Part shown: piece by piece, positions 54,401 through 64,000 of the stretch
Layout: each line of letters starts with the position of its first letter
Position numbering within the stretch: position 1 is the stretch's first letter
NCBI RefSeq assembly: GCF_000174755.1
Contig: NZ_ACLQ01000022.1
Coordinates: 88,767 to 152,766 of the forward strand
Length of the DNA: 64,000 nt
Direction: 5' to 3'
Source of the DNA: Capnocytophaga gingivalis ATCC 33624
Lineage (GTDB): Bacteria; Bacteroidota; Bacteroidia; Flavobacteriales; Flavobacteriaceae
The notes under the pieces: model-generated
What the model was told of the DNA's origin: nothing
Databases searched by the model: none
What the model saw: the letters and a program-made list of their open reading frames with translations, nothing else
Made by a program: the position numbers and the translations under genes

Positions 54401-55594
54401 ATGAAACGTGTAGTAGTAGGGCTTAGTGGAGGGGTGGATAGCAGTGTGGCCGCCTACCTACTCCAAAAACAAGGTTATGAGGTTATTGGCCTCTTTATGA
54501 AAAATTGGCATGACGATTCGGTAACCATCTCCAACGAATGCCCATGGCTTGAGGATAGCAACGATGCTCTAATGGTCGCTGAGAAACTAGGGATTCCCTT
54601 CCAAACCGTGGATATGAGTGTGCCTTATAAGCAGCGTATTGTAGATTATATGTTTCGAGAATACGAACGTGGGCGCACCCCTAACCCCGATGTGCTTTGT
54701 AACCGTGAAATCAAGTTTGCTACTTTCTTAGACCTTGCCCTGAGCTTAGGGGCTGACTATGTGGCTACAGGTCACTATTGTCGTAAGGAAGAAATAGAAG
54801 TTGATGGGAAGCCTATATATCGCCTCTTGGCAGGAAAAGATACCAACAAAGACCAATCCTATTTCCTCTGTCAGCTCTCTCAGGAGCAGCTCAGCCGTGC
54901 CCTTTTCCCTATTGGAGACCTACAAAAAAACGAGGTACGTGCCATTGCTAAAGAATTAGGCCTTGTCACAGCTGAAAAGAAAGATTCTCAAGGGCTCTGC
55001 TTTGTTGGCAAAGTACGTCTGCCTGAGTTCTTACAGCAACAACTCTCCCCAAAGGAGGGAGATATTATCCAGATCCCTTCTACTTGGGCGGGTTATCACA
55101 ACAAGCAAATACTTCGATGCTTTGAATGTTATGAGGACGAACTGAAATTTCTCGCGGAAAAATACCATTATACCCCCCAAGATGGAAAAATAGTAGGCAA
55201 GCACGAAGGCGCCCATTTTTTCACCATAGGACAGCGTAAGGGACTACATGTAGGGGGTACGGCAGAACCTTTGTTCGTCATTGACACCGATACAGAGAAA
55301 AATATCATTTATGTAGGGGAAGGAAACACCCATCCTGGACTTTTGAGAAGTGCTTTATTTGTTAAAAAAGAAGATATTCACTGGGTGAGGCCTGATCTGG
55401 CATTATCCCTTGGTCAGCGTATGGGATTTCAGGTGCGTATCCGCTATCGACAGCCACTACAAAAAGCACATTTGTACTTGACAAACAGTGGGTTATACAT
55501 CCATTTTGACACCCCACAGAGTGCTATTACCTCTGGGCAATTTGCCTCTTGGTACCTCGATGAAGAGCTTATCGGATCGGGAGAGATATATTAA
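54401..55594 (+). CDS. mnmA: tRNA-specific 2-thiouridylase MnmA
   Basis: 397 residues. Makes 2-thiouridine at position 34 of tRNA for Glu, Gln and Lys. PP-loop [11 protein letters not shown] (7-17), catalytic Cys100 in [12 protein letters not shown], and second Cys200 in QGLCFVGKV; the C-terminal TIGQRKGL and beta-barrel are intact. Starts 15 bases after fabH, on the same strand. Confidence 0.95.
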   Translation: MKRVVVGLSGGVDSSVAAYLLQKQGYEVIGLFMKNWHDDSVTISNECPWLEDSNDALMVAEKLGIPFQTVDMSVPYKQRIVDYMFREYERGRTPNPDVLCNREIKFATFLDLALSLGADYVATGHYCRKEEIEVDGKPIYRLLAGKDTNKDQSYFLCQLSQEQLSRALFPIGDLQKNEVRAIAKELGLVTAEKKDSQGLCFVGKVRLPEFLQQQLSPKEGDIIQIPSTWAGYHNKQILRCFECYEDELKFLAEKYHYTPQDGKIVGKHEGAHFFTIGQRKGLHVGGTAEPLFVIDTDTEKNIIYVGEGNTHPGLLRSALFVKKEDIHWVRPDLALSLGQRMGFQVRIRYRQPLQKAHLYLTNSGLYIHFDTPQSAITSGQFASWYLDEELIGSGEIY

Positions 55595-55641
55595 AAAAAA
55601 GTTAAACTATTAAATACTCACTATAGCTAATCAAAAATTAT

Positions 55642-55649
55642 TACTTTTG
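55642..55649 (+). promoter_or_regulatory. -7 promoter box for the coiled-coil protein
   Basis: TACTTTTG then TC, 31 bases before the ATG. Confidence 0.55.
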
Positions 55650-55680
55650 TCCTACTAAAAGAACTAAAAAATTACATTTT

Positions 55681-56586
55681 ATGTCAGCAGAATTACAAAA
55701 TGTAGGACTCCCAGAGAAGAAAAAAGGTGGAGGACTCATCATTGCCCTTCTTTCATTAGGGCTTGTAGGAGCAGGAGGATATGCCTTCTATCAGTCTAAC
55801 GAAGCTAAGAAAAACGAAGAAGCAATCTTGGAAAAACGCGATCAAGTAGTCAAAGAACTTGAAGCTTTGCAAAAAGACTACGATGAAGCTGTAACTGTAT
55901 CCAAACAGAATGCCGATGAGCTTGCCGATGCGAAAGCACGTATCGCTCAGTACATCGATTCCTTGAAGAATATGAAAGCAGACATCAATGTTCTCTTCAA
56001 GTATCGTGATCAGGTAAATGTGCTTAAAAAAGAGCGTAACCGCTTATTGGCCATCAATGACTCTTTGCGTAAGTACAATGTAAAAGTAACTCAAGAGCGT
56101 GATAGTACCGCTTCTGCCTTGAATGTACGTACCTCACAGCTTGACTCTGTATCTCAGAAAGCGCGCGAACTCAGCCAGGTGATCGACGAAGGATCTATCC
56201 TTAGCCTTAAGAACCTTACTGCCAATGGGGTAAAAGAAAAATCTGGTGGTCGCTATGTAGAAAAAGAGCGCTCTGGTGCTACTGACAAGATCAAAGTGTG
56301 CTACACTGTTGGGGTAAACCGTATCGCTCCTGTAGGTAATCGCACTTTCTATGTACAGGTAGTAAGCCCTAATGGTATTACTTTAGGGGATAACGAGACT
56401 GTTACTGTAGGAGATAAAACCATTAACTATAGTGCTGTAAAAAGATTCCTTTATGAGAGAAATCCTGTAGATGTATGCGAATATATCTCTTCTGTTACTA
56501 AGAAATATGAAGGAGGTACTTATCAAGTATATGTATTCGATGATCAATTGAGAGAACTCGGTAAAATAGATCTTAGCCTTCGATAA
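55681..56586 (+). CDS. Membrane-anchored coiled-coil protein, unknown
   Basis: 301 residues. One membrane helix (about 18-36), a long coiled coil (about 40-165, KNEEAILEKRDQVVKELEALQKDYDEAV and so on), then a beta-rich C-terminal domain (GATDKIKVCYTVGVNRIAPVG). Common in flavobacteria without a known role; envelope or cell-surface organisation is a guess. Own promoter and terminator. Confidence 0.75.
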   Translation: MSAELQNVGLPEKKKGGGLIIALLSLGLVGAGGYAFYQSNEAKKNEEAILEKRDQVVKELEALQKDYDEAVTVSKQNADELADAKARIAQYIDSLKNMKADINVLFKYRDQVNVLKKERNRLLAINDSLRKYNVKVTQERDSTASALNVRTSQLDSVSQKARELSQVIDEGSILSLKNLTANGVKEKSGGRYVEKERSGATDKIKVCYTVGVNRIAPVGNRTFYVQVVSPNGITLGDNETVTVGDKTINYSAVKRFLYERNPVDVCEYISSVTKKYEGGTYQVYVFDDQLRELGKIDLSLR

Positions 56587-56601
56587 GAAGAGAGGAAAAA
56601 C

Positions 56602-56650
56602 AAAAAGTGAAGGGTGAAAAATTACTTTAGGGTAGTTCTTCACTCTTTTT
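56602..56650 (+). terminator. Hairpin terminator after the coiled-coil gene
   Basis: AAAAAGTGAAG / CTTCACTCTTTTT stem with a 25-base loop, ending in T. The 56587-56898 gap also holds a second hairpin (below) and otherwise low-complexity DNA with no gene. Confidence 0.65.
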
Positions 56651-56805
56651 TGATAGGAAACCGAAGAATAAGGAGTGAAGAACAAAAGAGCAAATTAGCC
56701 GCCTTTATGTAGGCAAATTGCTTCACACATACCATTCTAGCTCGCTAACTTTCTCCTTACAGATGGATATAACATACCCACTCTTTACTTTTTATTCTTC
56801 ACAAC

Positions 56806-56836
56806 AAAAAGAGGCTTCCAAATGGAAGCCTTTTTT
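56806..56836. terminator. Bidirectional terminator
   Basis: AAAAGAGGCTTCC-AAAT-GGAAGCCTTTTTTG: perfect 8-base stem (extended by A/T), T-rich on both strands. It ends transcription from the coiled-coil gene and from the minus-strand gene at 56899. Confidence 0.8.
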
Positions 56837-56898
56837 GTATTAAAACTCTTTTCTTAATTATCAACTAACTAAAAAGTTTTCGTTATGAAAATTCCTTC

Positions 56899-57279
56899 TT
56901 AGAAGATAGATTGTAGATCTTTCTTGTAGCGGGCAAGCAAAGAACGGGTAATTCCTAAGCTTGCTTTAGAAGAATCCACTACTAAATAAATGAAATAAGT
57001 ACCATTAGGCGCTACATCTATTACCTGAATTTGGTTAGTTAGGGTAATGAGGATATCTTCTATTTTTTCTTTTCCTTCCAAGCCAAGAACACGAAGAGCA
57101 TTCATTTTAGCTTTTACAACTTCAAGATTGTAAGCAGAATCCAAGTTAGGGTCAAAATTAGGATCCGCAGAAGAAGCTATATAAGAGACCCCTGATTTTA
57201 CTTCTGTAACAGAAACAGCTATAAAGCCGGGTACATTGGCTTTGATGTCCTGTACAAATTTATCTAATACCTTGGTCAT
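56899..57279 (-). CDS. Roadblock/LC7-like small protein
   Basis: 126 residues with the alternating helix-strand pattern of MglB/roadblock proteins: MTKVLDKFVQDIKANVPGFIAVSVTEVKSGV, a central helical part, then TYFIYLVVDSSKASLGITRSLLARYKKDL. Such proteins regulate small GTPases in other bacteria; here the family link is by pattern only. The tRNA-Cys gene lies upstream on the same strand. Confidence 0.6.
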   Translation of the reverse strand: MTKVLDKFVQDIKANVPGFIAVSVTEVKSGVSYIASSADPNFDPNLDSAYNLEVVKAKMNALRVLGLEGKEKIEDILITLTNQIQVIDVAPNGTYFIYLVVDSSKASLGITRSLLARYKKDLQSIF

Positions 57280-57324
57280 TGTAATGCGGCTTAAAATTAG
57301 TGATTCTGTTAAAGTTCAATATTG

Positions 57325-57395
57325 AGGCATCAAGCGGATTCGAACCGCTGTAGAAGGTTTTGCAGACCTCTGCCTAGCCCCTCGGCCATGATGCC
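57325..57395 (-). tRNA. tRNA-Cys (anticodon GCA)
   Basis: 71 bases: acceptor GGCATCA / TGATGCC, anticodon loop CTGCAAA, T loop TTCGAAT, discriminator U. CCA not encoded. Confidence 0.95.
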
Positions 57396-57443
57396 TTTTT
57401 TCAGGGTGCAAATGTAAGACAAATCTTTGAACTGCACAAATAA

Positions 57444-57797
57444 TTAGGAAATTATTTTTACACTCACTTGCTCTACATCCCCTCCTGTGGGAGGATTTAT
57501 CTTTGCTACCTCTATCTCAAGAGAGATAATATTCTGGAATTCAGTCTTTACCACTTGTAATATACGTCCGGCTACATGTTCTAAAAGTGCTGAGCGAATA
57601 GCCATCTGCTCTTCTATGATACGATTCAGGCGCACATAGTCAATAGTGTCCTGAAGCTTGTCGGACTCAATAGATTGGGAAAGATCCGCCCATATGGTCA
57701 TATCTACTTGATACCAACTCCCGATTTGTGCTTCCTCGTGCAAACAGCCATGGTAGGCATATACACGAACATTCTTAAGGGTAATACTACTTTTCAT
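57444..57797 (-). CDS. folB: Dihydroneopterin aldolase (FolB)
   Basis: 117 residues from the ATG at 57797 (the longer frame would run into the porP gene). Cleaves dihydroneopterin in folate synthesis. Family pattern: LKNVRVYAYHGCLHEEAQIGSWYQVDM, DTIDYVRLNRII and EIEVAKINPPTGGDVEQVSV. Starts 17 bases after the porP/sprF stop and is likely read from the same message. Confidence 0.9.
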   Translation of the reverse strand: MKSSITLKNVRVYAYHGCLHEEAQIGSWYQVDMTIWADLSQSIESDKLQDTIDYVRLNRIIEEQMAIRSALLEHVAGRILQVVKTEFQNIISLEIEVAKINPPTGGDVEQVSVKIIS

Positions 57798-57813
57798 TTT
57801 TACAAAAGACAGA

Positions 57814-58776
57814 CTATCTCTCCGTACAGTTACATCCACCGATACCTTGGAACATGTCGATTCCGAGAGTAATCATATGAGAACCAGAGTTATACGAACG
57901 TATGGTGTTTAGGTTGAGGTTGTACCCATAAGCGAAGTAGAACACCCCCTTCTTCAGACCCAACATAGGTCCTACAGAAAGTGGCTTGAAGGCCTGATCA
58001 TTCACAAATCGAGCAGTGGCTCCTACCCAGTAATAGTCCTCAAAATCAAACCAACGGAACTTTACATTCGCATCGGTTAGAGAGCGGCTATCTCCCTCTC
58101 TGTATTGCACAAATACAGAGGGCTCTATCTCCAAGATACTGTTGGGAGTACGCTTATAACGGTACCCTGCGTATAGGTTATAGTTTCTTAGGGTAGTAGG
58201 CTCCTTTACATCGAACATCTCTTTGTTCTTATTCAGGATATTCGTCGCTGCCAAGCTGGCAAAAATACCCTTATAACGATAGAGCACCCCTACCTCAAAG
58301 TTGTGATTAATCATCGCTCGGTTATCAGTTACAGCAGCATCCGCTCTAGGACGCCCTGCCTCGGTAAACTTGTCGATATCTATACGGAAGGCATTGACCA
58401 AGTAAGAGATCCCAAACGACACAAAATGGCTATCGTAACTATCCAAAGTCAAGTGGTGGGAGAAGGTCGCCTTCGCTCCCATCTGCTTGGTGTATCCATT
58501 TCGGTCATTATACAAGCTCAACCCCAGTCCACTGCGGTTCCCCAAGCGCATATCTCCCGATAAGCTCTGGTAGTCCGGTGCCTCCTTGAGACCTACCCAT
58601 TGGCTGGTTGCCGATAGGCGCACCCGTACGTTGTTACCTATACCCGCATAAGTGGGCATAATCAAAAATTCACTGTCGGCCAAGTACTGATTCCCTGAGG
58701 GTAATTGCAACTCTTGCCCAAACACACTCGGCATGCCCATAAGCACACATATGTATAACGCTAGTTTTTTCATCAT
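57814..58776 (-). CDS. PorP/SprF family type IX secretion outer-membrane protein
   Basis: 320 residues. Signal peptide ending in SVFGQ, then a beta-barrel with the PorP/SprF pattern: GNQYLADSEFLIMPTYAGIGNNVRVRLSATSQWVGL, SISYLV-like strands and a C-terminal YFAYGYNLNLNTIRSYNSGSHMITLGI. Each SprF-like protein is needed to export its partner SprB-like adhesin. The giant adhesin gene is directly upstream, with an 87-base gap. Which adhesin it serves is inferred from position. Confidence 0.88.
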   Translation of the reverse strand: MMKKLALYICVLMGMPSVFGQELQLPSGNQYLADSEFLIMPTYAGIGNNVRVRLSATSQWVGLKEAPDYQSLSGDMRLGNRSGLGLSLYNDRNGYTKQMGAKATFSHHLTLDSYDSHFVSFGISYLVNAFRIDIDKFTEAGRPRADAAVTDNRAMINHNFEVGVLYRYKGIFASLAATNILNKNKEMFDVKEPTTLRNYNLYAGYRYKRTPNSILEIEPSVFVQYREGDSRSLTDANVKFRWFDFEDYYWVGATARFVNDQAFKPLSVGPMLGLKKGVFYFAYGYNLNLNTIRSYNSGSHMITLGIDMFQGIGGCNCTER

Positions 58777-58812
58777 CCTTTTTTTAAAATTTATTTATAA
58801 ACTCTCAGTCGT

Positions 58813-58842
58813 CAGTTGTCAGTTATTGGAAACTGACAACTG
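58813..58842. repeat. Perfect inverted repeat of AACTGAC type
   Basis: CAGTTGTCAGTT / AACTGACAACTG, 12 bases without mismatch, 6-base loop, followed by direct repeats of AACTGATAACTGA. It fills the gap between the adhesin and the porP/sprF gene; related to 49652-49690. Confidence 0.6.
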
Positions 58843-58863
58843 ATAACTGACAGCTGATAACTG

Positions 58864-61800
58864 TTATCTGTATAAAGTAAAGTGTCCTTTGAATTCTCTA
58901 CCATCGGATTCCTCACCCAAGGTGATGATATACCAATAGTCTCCCGTAGGCATTTCCTTACCATTGTAAGTACCATCCCAGCTTTGTCCCTGAGAAAGTT
59001 CCTTGAGCAAGCGACCATAACGATCGAATATCAAGGTCTGGATATTCGGATACTGCTGCGTATTGCGCGGTGCCCAAGTATCGTTCTCACCATCTCCTGT
59101 AGGAGTGAAGAAACGTGGGATTTCTATATCATAGTATTCTACATAGAATACCTCTTCTGCCGTACATCCCTTGCTATCTTCCACTCGCGCTTCTATACGC
59201 TTCTTGAGCTTATTGTCGCTTGGGTCTACTCCCTCTGGGTCTTGCTTCCTTACGATGTAAGTGCCATTGTTACCCTGATGTACCCCATTGATATAGTAAG
59301 TATAATCCGGAACCCCGTTCTTACCTAAGAGCGGTAATTCGTTGATATCTGGATGACGACTTGGATCCTTGATCAAAGTCAACTTCTCTACCACTGGGAT
59401 CACCACTGGGTTGGTCTCTCCCTCACAGTTAGTTCCCGCATCGCTATAGTATAGCTTGATAGACTGTGGCAAGGACGAAGGCCTTACACTGCTGTGTGTA
59501 CGACTGATGCGTGCCTGTGCTCCAGAGGTCATACCTGCGGCAAAAGAGTGCTTAGTGACTCCATTGTCAAAAGAGTATTGTACCTTGGTGAAGTCCACCG
59601 TAGCATCCTCAAAGGTCAGTACTACATAGCCCTGATATTCATTGTCCTCACAGTTGTCCTCATAAGTGGCCTTAATGTCTAACTTAGGTGCCGCAGTTAG
59701 TGAGAACAAATCGGATTCTCCTGCACAACGCTTGCCGTCCATCGCTCTTACTCGGTAGTTCACTCCTGCCCTGAGACCTGCTATCTCTTTAGGGAAATCT
59801 GCCATCTTGACCTTATCCAAGCGATTGACTACTACATCGCGGTCTGCCTCTACCAATTCCAAACTGTAAATGTATGCCAAAGCACCTCCTGCATCTGGAT
59901 CTGGAGTCTGTGTTCCTCCTGTGACAGAGACACTTACCTTACCTGTATCCCCATGGCATACCAAGTTGCTATTGCTCACTCGGGTTACCTGTATCTCCGG
60001 TGGAGTACCCAAGGTAAACTGTACACTCTTCTCACAGTTCCAACGGTCTCTTACATACAAGGTATAGTTACCTGCTGGTAGCTCGGTGAACTCATTGCTT
60101 AACTGCAATGGTCTGATGGCTCCTTCTATATCGTGATATAGTTCGTAATAGTAAGTGGTTGTCAGGGTCGTTGCTGTAGGATCATCCACAGCTCCTCCTC
60201 GTGCATTCTTCACCACTACCTTACCATCACGCTCATTCTTACAAGATACCATGGTGATCTCTGGGTCGTCAAAGTCTATTGGATCTGGCTTGACAACTTT
60301 ATTTACATTCACCGTAGGAGTTACCACACAGCCCCATGCATCTTCTATCTGGAAGGTGAAGGTAGCCCCTGGTGCTGCCGCTCCTGGCACTCCAGTGAAG
60401 AGCCAACGGTTGTATACCTGATTGGCTGTCTGAGTGTGGCCATTATCTCCTGTCATCGTTACCTTATAAGGCGCTATACCTCCGGTGATATCAATAGAGA
60501 TTTCCGCGCTACCTGTGGCACTACAATCATCCGGTACTCTAAGCTTAGCTGCCATATTGATAGGCTGGTCTGCCTGACGGATGGTAAAGTTTGCCGGAAT
60601 CTTAGTGATACAGCCCGTAGAAGTGGATTCCGCTTCTGCTGTATAGGAACCATATGCTAAGGTATTGAGCGTATGGGTAGCTGAACCTGCCGGAACAGTC
60701 ACTGTTATAATCGGATCTGTAGGACGGGTAAGGCTCTTGATTCTTAGGGTATACCCTTGGGTAGCCTGGTTCACCCCACCGCTGTTCTCTAAGTCTAAGT
60801 CTTCCAAGGTAAAGGTGATAGAACCATCATTACCTCCGTAACACTTCACTGGCTTTTCCTCTGTCGCGGTGAGCGAGAAGGTATTCGGATCCTGTACCTT
60901 GTAGGTAGTACCATAGGTCACACAGCCAGTTTCATCATTGGTTGCCACCACACTGTAGTTGCCATAGGCACATTGGTAAAGGTATGAGTTGCCGTAGTTG
61001 CTCCCGCAGGTACTGTTATCTGTACCATTTGGTGAGAGCTATTCGTTACACTTCTTAGTGACAAGCTTACTTTTATAGGATCCCCTCCAGCTGGTGCAAG
61101 GGTGGCTTCCACCTTCACATCCTCGCCTGCGCGACAAGTAATATCGGTAACCTCTGTGGCGGTGACTGTAGTGAGCTTCACAAACGGCTTGATCGCTGTT
61201 GGGAATGGCTTGGTCACCTCTGCACATTGGTACTGTGCATCCTCTACTCTTAGGGTAAAGTTACCTCCTGTCTCATCCGAGATAGTGAAGGTAGGCTCGG
61301 TAAGGTCTATATTACCCTGTACTGGAGTTCCTCCCTTGAGTAGGGTGAAGCGGTAGCGTCCACTACCTCCAGTGATGGCGGTCTTTGGTAAGCTCAGCTT
61401 AGCCAATACCTCCTGATTCCCACTACACTGGAACTGGGTCACTGCCTCTTGGGTCATATCTATCTCTATAGGTTTCACCCCATAGATCGTAAATTCTGTT
61501 GTTGCAGTACAGCCATTGGCTGCCTTAGCCTCTACTGTATAGATGATTCCTCTTACATCTCCTAACAAGCCCTTGAAGGTTACCTGTCTACCATTGTTCT
61601 GCCAATCCACATAGGTATTGGACGCTGTTACATTGGTATGGGTCGCTGGGATGGTCGCCAGTGCAGTCACTGCACTATTATCATCCGCATAGCGGGCTGC
61701 CTTCAGACTATAGCTCATCGGAAGCTGGCTCTCTGGAGCCGCTACCAAGGTCGCTGATCCTCCTCCATTTACATCCAAGAGGTCTTGGTTGGCATTATAA

Positions 61801-64000
61801 CACTTCGAGTCGGTACTGTTGTCCAATGACAATATCGGTAACACCTTGTCATTGACCGTAAGGGTACGGCTGAATGGACAACCTCCGTGGGTGGTATCCA
61901 CAATCTCTACTCTATAGCGTCCTGGCTGGGTGATTGGCACAGTAAAGGCACCAAATCCACTCATCGGAGTATCATTCACTATCACGATATCTCCTCCTGC
62001 ATCTTCCTTCAATACCCTATAGATATGTGGGTTCGCAGGATTATGGTTAGCGATATTATCTATCTTGAGCTCTCCATTGCCTGCCACACCTGGCTGACAG
62101 GTGATAGGCTTGGACTGTGTCAAGTCAAAGCTGATCTTGCCTTGGAAGACAAAGTTTACTGCCGCACTCTTACATCCGTTCTGGTCATAGATGGTGATAT
62201 CACGTGCCACAGAAGATGCATATACTCGGTAGATATATCCTTCCCATACACTTGGACCTGTCTGGGTAAACTGTATTGGCTGTTGTGGCCCTTCTGTTCC
62301 TCCCGCTGGCTTAAAGGTATAGTAGTGTTGTCCCTTACCTATCTGGCTGAGGGTTACTTTCACTGTATATTCTGTACCTACCACACAAGGGTTCTCTACC
62401 TCTGCTTTGGTAGCCGCTGGGGCAGGATCTTCCTTCACTGTTACCGCTTGAGAAATATGACAGTCATTAGCATCTCTTACATGTACATACCATGTAGCTC
62501 CCGTTGGAGTACCCTTGATCTTGCCTCCAAAGGTAGTCTCAAAAGTCTGATCCAAAAGCACATCACGGCTATTGGTTGGCAATACAGCTGCATGTGCCCA
62601 CTGAGTATCCGTAGGCTCTGTGCTAGCTTGGCTTATTGTATATTTGTAAGGGCCTACTCCATCCTTGATGGTTACCTTCACCTGAGCTGTCTCATTTGCC
62701 GAACCTGAACAAGCTGAGTTTCTCAACAAGTCTGTCTGTACAAAGGCCAATGGCTGAGCAGCGCGAAGTACCGTAAAGATTTCGGTACCCATTACGCAGT
62801 TATTCGCCGTTCCATCTCTTACCACCAAGATATATGTCTTGTTCTCAGTAAGGCCTGTTACCGTTTGCTTAATCTCACTCTTACCTCCCGATGGAGTCGA
62901 AGCTGTACCTGTAGCTATTGGACTTTGTGCTCCTGGACGAGTATCAAATGGATAAGTATACAACTCCCACTTAGGTGCCGTACTACCTGCAAAGGCACTC
63001 AACTCATAGTGTAATGTTACTGATCCTGTAGCACCTGCTCCACAGAGGTTTGGCTTACGTTTTTCAGTAATTGTTACCCCTGGAGTAGCTATATTCGGTG
63101 TGAATTTACCATCCAACAAGGTCTTACAGCCCTTATACTCTACTGCAATTCTATAAGGAGTCTTCGCCAAGAGGGTAAACTCTATTTCTACTTTCTTGTT
63201 GTTTCCTGTACCTGTGATCGTTCCTGTAGTACCTGGTATCCAAGTGAGCAATCCACTGCCCAGCGGTCCATCTCGGTAGATGGCTACCTTAAGCTGGGTC
63301 TCATCTATTTCTGCACCATCCTCAAAGAACTCTATCTTTTGCTTAGCTGTATTACAGTCTACCTGTTGTGCAGGTATCGCATTGGCTTTGATCTGAGAGC
63401 CTCCTATCTGTACCATTGGTAATTTTACCTTACAGCCCGTAGCCATATTGGTAATCGCTGGATAGTAATCCCCTGGTGGCAAGTGATCAAAAATCTTAGT
63501 AGCTCCTGTGGAGTTCACATAGTTCTCTCCTGTCACCTGTGGCGTACCTGCATGATTCTGTGCAGGGGTAGTATAGTTACTATCAGTATACAAGGCCATA
63601 TAATAGTTGCCTTGTAAGCCTGTGGTAAACCTTAACTCTATCTCTCCTAAGCTGCTTGCTCCTGAGGTACAAGTGATGTCTTTCTTCCTTACCAAGGTAA
63701 GCACTGGTGCTTCTATTTCTTTGATTTCCAAATCTACAGAAGTCTTACATCCCTTAGCATCAGAAAGCTCTACCTTATACCAGCCTTTGCTCAAGTCTCG
63801 ACCGGTATTGCTTGACTGTAGGGTCTCTGCACTACCTGGAGTGGTAGCATATTTGTAGATCTTTATCACATAAGGAGCTACTCCCTTAGTTCTATCAATC
63901 GCATCTGTTATCGGTAAGTAAGCCGTTCCATCATATACACCTATCACTCCCGTAGACTCTCCTGTACAAGCTACCATGCTGGCAGAAAGACCAGGATTTG
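58864..64000 (-). pseudogene. Giant SprB-like surface adhesin with T9SS type B sorting domain, frameshifted and 5'-partial
   Basis: The open frame comes in from beyond 64000 and runs to a stop at 60918; a second frame covers 60951-58864. The first ends NVPMATTVWWQP where the repeat pattern demands NVPYGNYSVVATNDETGC; one T lost in CCTTATGG (plus-strand near 60966) explains it, and the second frame then continues smoothly. Together more than 1700 residues. Contents: many immunoglobulin-like SprB-type repeats (ACSGSANETAQVKVTIKDG, KPVKCYGGNDGSITFTLED, ITGGIAPYKVTM), then the gliding/T9SS C-terminal domain (FFTPTGDGENDTWAP, LIFDRYGRLL, GDYWYIITLG, FKGHFTLYR). Secreted by type IX and displayed on the surface for adhesion or gliding. 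Confidence 0.85.

Noticed and set aside
1..64000. CRISPR array
   Set aside because: No regularly spaced direct repeats with unique spacers; the short AATTAACAATT and AACTGAC repeats have no spacer structure and no cas genes are present.

Overview
The window looks like a chromosome segment of a flavobacterium, most probably Capnocytophaga or a close relative. This is inferred from gene content and promoters, not from a search. Evidence: about ten TAnnTTTG-type -7 boxes (often TATCTTTGC), several SusC/SusD pairs, a PorP/SprF-like gene next to a giant adhesin with a gliding-type (type IX secretion) C-terminal domain, a long SecDF fusion, a GYDIA-type GHMP kinase and the linked radical-SAM/TIGR03915 pair.

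Layout. (1) 1-19.8 kb, minus strand: three tandem paralogous nutrient-uptake operons. Two are complete (SusC, SusD, HExxH zinc metallohydrolase lipoprotein, DUF4302 lipoprotein); the third runs off the left edge. Each has the same type of promoter, and the two complete ones end in a hairpin terminator. The SusC of the rightmost copy is broken by a one-base deletion. (2) 19.8-33.6 kb: mostly core genes (SemiSWEET, Dps, RecD-like helicase, DUF3822, NifU-type protein, GHMP kinase, ferredoxin, two identical tRNA-Val, SecDF, a BaiN/HI0933-type flavoprotein, TatD). TatD lacks its C-terminus exactly where an accessory island begins. (3) 33.6-43.4 kb: a restriction/defence island on the plus strand: cytosine-5 methyltransferase, GHKL (MutL/MORC-like) ATPase, Z1 helicase-like protein, an unrecognised 194-residue protein, a PD-(D/E)XK nuclease and an AIPR protein split by a one-base insertion. 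A NUDIX remnant and a frameshifted unknown gene lie between it and the core chromosome. (4) 43.5-57.8 kb: a c-type haem protein, regulators (MerR, AraC), an SDR enzyme plus a decayed fragment of a second copy, small membrane and lipoproteins, the rSAM/TIGR03915 pair, MurC, tRNA-Tyr, FabH, MnmA, tRNA-Cys and FolB. (5) 57.8-64 kb, minus strand: a PorP/SprF-like outer-membrane protein downstream of a huge SprB-like repeat adhesin, itself interrupted by a one-base deletion and running off the right edge.

How the parts work together. The SusCD operons probably import one class of substrate through the outer membrane, with the surface lipoprotein metallohydrolase and the DUF4302 protein binding or processing it. 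The island is best read as a restriction-modification relative in which the methyltransferase marks self DNA and the ATPase, helicase and nuclease attack unmodified DNA. The SprF/SprB-like pair fits secretion and surface display of an adhesin by the type IX system.

Caution: four long genes each carry one single-base indel. Either the assembly has base-level errors or this strain has an unusual number of fresh inactivating mutations.
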